22,680 bases of DNA from Plakobranchus ocellatus (taxonomy: Eukaryota; Mollusca; Gastropoda; Plakobranchidae): the NCBI GenBank assembly GCA_019648995.1, contig BLXT01006160.1:1225379-1248058 (forward strand). The letters run 5' to 3'. The position numbers and the translations under genes are program-made. Shown piece after piece: positions 10,701 to 19,700 of the stretch; positions within the stretch are counted from its first letter, which is position 1; every line of letters starts with the position of its first letter. The notes beneath the pieces are model-generated. The model saw nothing but the letters and a program-made list of their open reading frames with translations. It did no database searches and was not told the origin of the DNA.

Positions 10701-13700
10701 TTTGGTTTTCTGACCAATTATGTGATACCTGCTCCATATGCGAGGCTCTCTGCATAAAGCGCCCAGATGGCAACATTTTGACAATGTTTTTCTACATTTA
10801 TTGGAAGAGGAATGTTTCCTGACCATTTTGCTTTCTAAAATTTTTTTTAAATCTCAATTACTTTTGAAGATATATTGATTTTTGTATCGCAAAGTATAAA
10901 CACATTGTTTTCAGAAAATGGCATTTTAAGTTTCAGGTAATATTTTAAGATACAGCAGGCAGATCTAGGTCTAGGTCTGGCCCTTTATCCTGTGTTGAGC
11001 TTTCCTTGTCACAATAACTTGCTTCAGAAAGAAAGTAATGATAAAATAACCCATAAATTTCTTCATCAGATGTAATTCCATGCATTCCAAGATGTGTTAA
11101 CTGATTTAGTAACCCAGCTTTGGCACTCTTTCGAGAAGCTGACAGAGAAGCCATTGTTTATTTTGGTTACGAGCTGGAATCTGGAAGTGGTGGGTATTGT
11201 TTATTTTGATAAATACAAAGATTTTCTAGTTGTTTTAATCACAATAAGTTTAGATTTACAATCTTAAGACTTTCTACAAATTTTGCAAGTAAGTTGTATT
11301 TTCAACCTTAAATCCAACATTTGAAGTATGTGTCAACAGTTGCTAGCAGATGATAATGTGCAAACAGAGGTACTCCCATTTAAGGGAATTTATTAATGTG
11401 CACTTGTTTTGGTTTTAAAGAGGAGAATCTGTTGTAAATTTCAATACCAAATATGCTTTAGTAGATAGTCGACCAGGCTTTGGAATAAGGGGCTGAAATC
11501 AGACATGCAACATTGAAAAATTTACGCTTTTTCTGTAATTTTTGAACACAACATGTGTCCAAAGTATTTTTAAAAAAATATTTAGAAGTCTTAGATCAAT
11601 AAAATCTCTTGTTGAATGAAAGTTGTGATGTCAATGAAGCTTTTAATACAAAGAAGTCCAAAACATGGGTGAGGTAGATTTCCAACATATTTTGCTCTGT
11701 ATCTCAGTTACTGCCTGTGTGACATTTGGGCCCCTTCTGCAGAGAGCCTCACATATTATGGGCTTCCTTCAGCTCTCTTAAGCTTTTCCTGTTGCACCCG
11801 TCTCCTTTTGGTCATTTTCTTACATCAAATTCATGTTGGCAGTCACTCATGCACTAAACTGGCTGAAAACTTCACTCCAAAGCCAATAAAGCAATGTGTA
11901 AAAACTGGCATAAGAACAGGTGACCATGAAATAGCTGTGACGTCAGAGCTTCGCCATGACCTCATTGGATGATAACAGGTCGCAGGGCTGACGGTTGCAT
12001 ACGAACTAAGGGGTCAGAAATCTTTATATGCAAAATCAAAATAGCTGGAGTAAAACCTATGGGAACTAGGGCAGACGCTTATATATGGTAATGGTTATGA
12101 ATGGATCTCTCTTCTTGAATTTGTCTAAATTTGAATGTCTATATATGGTAGTTCTAGTGGCATTGAGAGGGGGGCTGAGATTGTAAACTTTCTATTGGTA
12201 TATAATATGCCTATGTTTTGCACAAGGTAGTAGGTCTACATAGCTTGCATTAACAGTAAATTTTTATACATTATCTTAAAAATTTATAAACTCTCTTGGC
12301 ATAGCAATTTTGAATGTACAATAACAGATATTTGTTGCTGAATTTAGGCCTCAAAACTATTCAGATGATTACAAATTGGAAAAACTTTACAAAACTACCC
12401 ACAGTCAAAATTCGACCCGGTGACCCAAATTGACCCCAGAACCCCCCTCTATAAGTGCCGTACTTGCCTTTAAAAAAGAAAGTAAAATTTAATATGAATA
12501 GTTTGTCATAAAATGACAAATTTTTTGTGCTGCAGCAACAATGTAGAGTGAGCTAGAGATTTAATCTAGAGATCTATACATGTGGTGTAGAGGGGAAAGT
12601 CACTTAAATAGTCTGTCAATTTTTAATTGTGTGCTCTTGTGAGAAAAAGAATAGTTTGAATGAAGTTGAAAAGTTATCTTTGTTGCAATTTTTTTATTTG
12701 TGTATGATTTAATGTTTTTGAGGCTTTCATTTTACTTATGACTTTGCTAAACGCCTTAGATTCTAGCCGCTTAACTTGCTCTCATGAGGGGAATAGTAAC
12801 AAGTCCATTTTGGCTCATATGTAAACAAGGATAATGGAAACTAGGGTTTGTTTAATCATAAAACAAAAAAAACCCATTCATTATGCAATGAAAGTTTTAG
12901 AGATTGGTAAGTAGAGAAAGAACCTTTATAATGAGTGGAGCTGACCATCCTTCAAATGCTAGTAGGCATCTTCTTCTTCAGGTACCTCGTCCGGACCAGA
13001 CATTGATGTTCATTGATGTCCACTCAAACCTATCCTCAGTTAATAACATTAAGTTGTTGTTACTACCTTTGCCTATTGCCCATGACTTAAGACTTTCAAT
13101 AAAAGCTTTTCTCTACTGCGTTTGCCTTCCAGTGATTGCTAAGTCATGGCTGTAAGTGTTCTAAACCCTTGAGTCAACAAATATGGCCTAAAAATTGTAG
13201 TTGTCTCTGTCTTGTGGTTTTAATTAGTGAACGCTCAAGAAACCCTTTTTTTTCCACTATTCTGTGTCTAACTACTGCATTTACTTTCAATCTTTCCAGT
13301 GATTGCTTAGTTTCTAAACTTTTATGTCATCAAATATGGCCTAAAAGCTGTAGTTGCCTCCATCTAATGGTTTTAAGTAGTGATCGGTCAAGATTAGTCT
13401 CTTTCAGTACCACATCTCTGCTGCTTCTAGTTTTTTCTCTGTTTCCTTATTTATCATCCAACACTCACTACCACACAAAAGTACTGACCATAAATATGTT
13501 CTAATTACCCTTACTTTGGTTTTCATACTTACATTTCTGTTTGCCAATATTGGTTTCATTTGTTGGAATGTATCTTTGGCCATAGCTATTCTTTTACTCA
13601 CTTGTGCATCTGCCATCTGATGTTATCAGGTAACCTAGGTATTTGAATTTTGTAACTTGTTTGATTTGTTCCCCTTTGCTAAGGAGAATGCACTTAGGGT

Positions 13701-16700
13701 TAAAGGATTTCTTTGAGATGATAATAGATTATATTTTCTTTACATTCAAAGACAGACCCATTCTTTTGCTCTCTAAAACTACAGTATCTAGAAGTTTTTG
13801 GGAGTTGTTTGCCAGATTCTGCTAATAAAACTGCATCATCTGCATACCTGAGATTATTAAGATTCTCTCCATTTATTTTTAAGCCTGAAATATCATCAAG
13901 TTTCCTTAAGATTAATTAACAGTATAGGTTAAAAAGATCAGGAGACATTATGCATCCCTGCCGCCCACCTCTTCTGATGGATTTGAAATCACTTTGTCTC
14001 CTTCAATTCTTACAGATACAGTTTGATCCCAATATAAATTTCTAATTACTCTCACATCTTTCCCATCGATGTCTAATTTTTCTAGCATATGAAACAGCTC
14101 TATACGTTTTACTTTTTCAAAGGCCGTAGAATAATCAATGAAACAGAGGTGGAGATCTTTTTGCATTTCTATAAACCTTTCCATAAGCATTGACCAAGTG
14201 AATATTGTATTTCTAGTCCCTTTATCAAGCATAAAGCCAAACTGTTTTGGGGATATTTCTGGTCTTAGTCTCTTGCGCATTCTATGCATCAAAACATGTA
14301 AGAGGATTTTTATGAAATGGTTGATTAAACTGATTGTTCTATGATATTCACATTCTGTTGCTCCTGGTGTTTTAGGCAGTACAATAAGGATAGATGTACA
14401 CAGATCTTCCAGGACTTGTACCACTATTGTATAAGGCATTAAGAAGTTTTGTTGTCAGATCTATTCCTAAATTATCTATTGCTTTAATTATATTTACTGG
14501 TATGTTATTTGGTCTTGTGGCTTTTCCGTTTTTTTTCATTTTCTTTATTGCTGCTTCTACCTCTTCTTTAGGGATAATTGGGCATTCTATGTTTTTCTTT
14601 ATCTTGGGTTTTTTGCACCTTTCATCTTTAAAAAGATCTTCAACATATTCTGACCTCTGTTTAATCTTTCCTTCTTTCCATGAACTGTTATGTCTTTTGA
14701 TTTGATGCAGCCAGGGCTACTGCATTTGATTTTCTTACCACTGATGTCCTTAATTTTAGCATGCATTAATTTGCTGTCTATATTTAGCTTTTGCTCTATT
14801 TTCTGATATTGTTGATTAATCCATTCTTCTTTCGCTGAATTGCATTTTATTTTGATTTTTTTTGTTTAGGTCTTTGTATTTGGCTTCTAAATTTTTTGAT
14901 TTGCGCCTTTCTTCCACCAAATTGAGGATTTCTTTGTTTATCCCTTGTTCTTTATCTTTTTTGGGGAACTTTTCTCTCTAGGACTTCATTAAGTGAATTT
15001 TTCATAATTCTTCAGCTGCTAAGATGTTGTTTAGAGTCTCATATTTATTATGCACAGGTATAGCAATTTCGTCTCTTAGTTTTTCATCAGATTTTAGTAA
15101 ATCCATTTGAAATTTAGGATTAGCCTTTGCCTGCCTTAATTTCTCAAGTTTTATTTGAATTTTACATACGACTGGAATATGATATGAATTGTAGTTGGCT
15201 CCCGGCAGTAATTTTGATGTATTGACAGCGTTTCAGAATCGTTTCTGAATGAGGATGTAATCTATTTTGTTTATACTTCTATCACCAGGGATCTTTCAAG
15301 TCCACTGTTGCCTAAGATGGTTTTGATACCAAGTATTTGTGATAGAAATAATTGATTTGGCACCATTCAAATAGCCTACTTCCATGCTCACTTACAGTAC
15401 CTATGCCACGGGCCTAACAACATTTTCTATCCTTTTATCTCCACCTTTTGCATTGAAATCTCCCATTATTGCTATGATGTCCTGAAATTTTAGATAGCCT
15501 TGCTTTCTGTATTTCTTCATAAAACCTTTCTACACCTACATCTTCACTGTCATTGGTTGGTGCATACACTTGAATAATTTTTAGATTTGGCAAACCTGTC
15601 CCTTTCCATCTTACCTCAGCAAGTCCTAGGATGTTAAGTTTTAATCTGTTCATTTCTTGAATAACATTTTTAGCTTTCCTTTTTGGTGGACGCACATTCC
15701 ATGTTGCTACTTTTGATGTTTGTTTGATGTTAATTTTGCGAGCTGATGCTAAATGATGACCTGGAGCCATATACTGCACATGGCTATCTCTGCCAAATGA
15801 GGGATTGGGATTGGAATCACAAACTCGCTTAACATTCTTAACCAAAGTTTTAGTTCAGTTTTGAATCATCAGTAGGCATAGTCCTGTGCATAAGCAACTT
15901 TTTCTTGTCTGGCTTAGGTTTTTGCTCATACAGAGTAAAATAAGTACATAAATAAGTTGGCCTATCCTGTGCCTTTTTTCCCATTTAATTCTTCACTGCT
16001 ATATCTTTATTCTGTTCAATTTAAAAAATGATAGAATTTTTACGAATTGAAACACACCTATAAATTGGTACCAAAGCTCTGAGAATCAAGAAAATTATCC
16101 ATTTCAGGTGTCATTCTATTCACATTATTACTGTCAAAGTTGATTTTGAGTCCCTACTTAGAGCTTAAAATCAGGTCCCCACCTCACTCACTCTCCCCAC
16201 TTTAACAGTATGCAGACAACTTTTAACAGCAAGTGAAGATTAAAATGAGCAATAATGTGACACACAATTGAAAAAAGGGTTTGAGATTAACTTTGTGTAT
16301 TAAATGGTGTCACCTACCAATTTGAAGCATCGATTTGCCTTTTTTGCTCATCAAAGGAGTAGCTTTGCTTTTTAAAATTTAAAAAAAAAAATAAAAATAA
16401 TACATTTTTCTCTTTTCACAGTTGATACTACTTTTTTTCTGAATATTAAAATGATGCCAATTACTTTTTATGCTCTCATTTCCTTATCTTGACTTGCAAT
16501 TCATTTGAGTTGGTTTTCATGTAAAAATATGAGCATAAAATATGATTTACAAGTTCACCCTAAACATCAGTTACAGACAGAAAAAAGAAGGAAAAAAGAG
16601 AAAACAATTCTATATAAGAAAGAAATTACACCTGAGGTACCTCATCACTCCAACTAATTATTGATTTAACAGTGAACCTAGACAAAAATTGCTGATTTTT

Positions 16701-19700
16701 GCCATACCAGTCCTAATCCACAGTTAAGCATTGATCTCATCTCTTACCAAATAGTTTGCAGACAGTTTAGGCATAGGTTTGGAGACTGGGAACTCCTCAG
16801 GTTTTGTGCCATAGTCCTGTGTCCCCACAACTGGAGTTCTGGTCAATCCCAAGCCTCCGCTCACATAAGCTGGACTGGCTTTCACTTTACACACATCTAG
16901 GACATACTGGGAATGCATGCAATTAGATTACAAAAATGAAACAAAACATACACACTAAAAAGATATTTGAAAAAAAAAATAGAGTATGAGTTATAGTATT
17001 GCATACTATTACCAAAGGGAGAGAAACATGAATATTTGGAATGTGTTCACATGCACACAAAAAAATGTGAGTTTCTGGTTTCTTGAATTATTAGGCATTG
17101 TGAACATTGCATAAAGATCCATAAAAACTTGGTAGAAAAACTTTTCCACTCACCTCTCTACTTCGAATTATTGTATGACACCCTATCAAAGTATGGGGGA
17201 AATAATATCAACTCTCCTCTCTATTTCAAATTATTGTGCAAGTTCTATAATGTGTGGGAAATCCTTTACACTTAGCTCTGTCATAAATTTATAAAAATTT
17301 GTTGAAAGACATTGAATCTAAGTTTATAAATCTTTAGTGGAAAAAATTAACAAAACCTTCTATAAAAAAATATAAAGATGGAAAAATTAAAAAGAGCTCT
17401 TTATGTTTACCATCAAGTGACACAATATAGTTGAGCTGAGCAAACTCTTTCAAACTTTGCACAACATGCCATATTGATCATTTTAAAAATATGATTGGTT
17501 GTGGTGCTTCATGAATGTTGCTAATATGCCTATTCTTACCAGGGAATTGGGAAGAATTATTTACAGTTGGCATTCGTAGGATCCAACCCTGAGCCTTAAT
17601 ATCCAATATAGGCTTATTTTACACTGAACCACAGAATGCTGCATACAGACAATTATAAAATTATTAGTAGAAGCTTTGTGCTGATCTCGTCAAGTAGAAC
17701 CAATTACTTTATAAAAGAGTGATAGTGCCAGGGCCTTCCTGTAACTCGCATTAAAGTAGCCTGGTTCTGGAACAAGCTCTTTCTCCAGTGTTGCTAAAGC
17801 TCCTGTCGTGAGAAGAAATTAATCAATGGTAAATAAAAATCCACAAAAAAAACCCCAAAAAACCAATAAAAAAAACCCTTCAAAATGATAAAAATGAAAA
17901 AATGGAGGTCTTCAAGTAAGCCCCCCCCCCCCCCCACACACACAAAAAAGCTAAAAGAATATAAGGAAAAAAGCAACTGAATAAGATCCAAGTAGAATAA
18001 GCAAGCATAAAAAGGAGCAAAAATTTAACACACTGGGTTACATTGTTTCCCAATACTTTTTAACTTCAAACCAATGCTTATATCTCAATCTCTCAGAAAA
18101 TCCTTTTTAACTCACATGAGTGACATTTAACGCTAAGCAATCATGAAACTGAACAATTTCCTGATGGATTCTCTACTTTAACTCTATCCTCAGAGCCTGA
18201 GGATTGTAATGAAAGCCTGAAGCTCAGTGTTTCAAATTCACACCCAAAAGCTGCCTTGCAGAAAAAAAATTGTGAAAAGACCTTCTTTATGCTCATGTGA
18301 CTGTTTGGGGCGGGTGGGAACAATGATAAAATGAATTTACTAATGAGCCTAACAGATTCTCTTGTTATGGTTCACAATAAAGTGTGTTTGCTACTAGAAT
18401 GGTATATATGTGTGTGAAGAAGTCTCATTTGATATTTCGCTAATTTGCAAACTTCTTAAATAATAATGTCACGGTTTGAATCAAAAGAGATTAAAAGAGA
18501 GTGATTTCCGTTTGCCTGTGAACTAACAGAAAATATTTTATTATTGGGTACATGTTGTGATTCTAAGCGTAGACCCACACTGGAGGCGACGCGACTTGTC
18601 ATGGCTAACTTGAAGGACTGATGTCGCAGTTACTGAGCGCTACCCACCAACAAGTTAGCCTGATAATTTGCGTAACATTGACTGGCCTCGTGATTCTTGC
18701 CGCAACGGTCAGAAGAATTATGCGTGGTCACGTAATGGCACCCCCCTTTCCCTTATCCGACAGAGCCACTGACATAAGACCAGGCTGTAAAACACAAAGG
18801 ATAGCTCCGAAGCTCCGACAAGTTGCCGACTTAGTATTTCAAAACATGTATTGTTGGACAAGTGAACTGCTGCCTCCAGTGTGGGTCTACGCTAGTGCTA
18901 ATGAGTCAGATGTCATATTTAAAACTTTGGAAAAATAGTTTTATTTTTTTTTCTTTTGAACACTTATGTAGGCCTAACTGTATGGTGGGGAAAAAGTCAC
19001 ACGGCTTGTTCTTTTTAGTTCACTGATAATTCAGTAGCAAAAAAAAAAACCAAAACATTTGTGCGTCAAACTTTCAGAGAGTTGGAAAATATTATACAAG
19101 CAGCATCATGTTACAGATCGTCATGGTGCTGCCAATATTGCCTAACTCGTTTTGGCGTAATGGAGAAAATGGAGTTTAAGTGATTTTAAAAGCCAAACAA
19201 AACCAATAATGCAGAATTAGAAATTATTAATTATAACAAATTGGGCCGGCACTTTAATTTTTTTCTTATATCAGATGATGTGTTATGTAGTAATGTATCT
19301 AAAAAAGGTATAATTAGATTTTTGCCTAAGTCAGACTTAGGCAATATTGGCAGCACCATGACGAGATACTGATTCTTAGATCCACTCACCGTATTGCATA
19401 ATGTTATGGGAAAAGTGTTAAAGTGCTTTACACAAAACGTTAAAAATCCCTTGTCTTAGCTCAGAATCAACGTAACTTTATCCAGTTTCAATATTGGAAA
19501 GCTCATATGGAGACATTTCAGGCTGATTCAGTAATCAAAATTATTCACGATGCAATTTCTGGCTCGTTGGCATGGTCTCCACACATATTAATGACATAAG
19601 GTGTGACAATTTTGCTTGACCACAACAAATCAGATGATATAGGACAAACCTTTGAGGGTAAGAGGATCTCCTAAGGCTTTCCCAGTCAAATATTGTTCTG

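Larger units (their letters stand above)
12970..15870 (-). mobile_element. Decayed non-LTR retrotransposon (LINE), near full length
   Basis: A 2.9-kb LINE lies in the sense orientation of the host gene. The order is apurinic-type endonuclease (about 15845-15170), reverse transcriptase (about 14440-13800) and a C-terminal region ending at a TGA at 12978-12980, then a GAAGAAGAAG tail. It is flanked by a 9-bp duplication. Recognisable motifs are ATWNVR, AEVRW, GDFNAK, YHIPVV, RQGCIMSPDLF, YADD (13835-13846), LLCGSECW and RQRQLQFLGHI. Many stops and frame changes make it inactive. The style resembles endonuclease-reverse transcriptase elements common in invertebrates, but the clade is not settled. 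Confidence 0.95.

Noticed and set aside
13136..14705. Several plus-strand ORFs (13136-13504, 14138-14344, 14394-14705)
   Set aside because: They are antisense to the LINE coding region, whose minus-strand reading has reverse transcriptase motifs.
17921..17944. Poly-C/CA run as a regulatory element
   Set aside because: A simple homopolymer and dinucleotide repeat without supporting context.
18621..18938. 105-codon ORF with a hydrophobic N-terminal segment
   Set aside because: It lies almost wholly inside the MITE and runs through its right inverted repeat; no transposase motif is seen.
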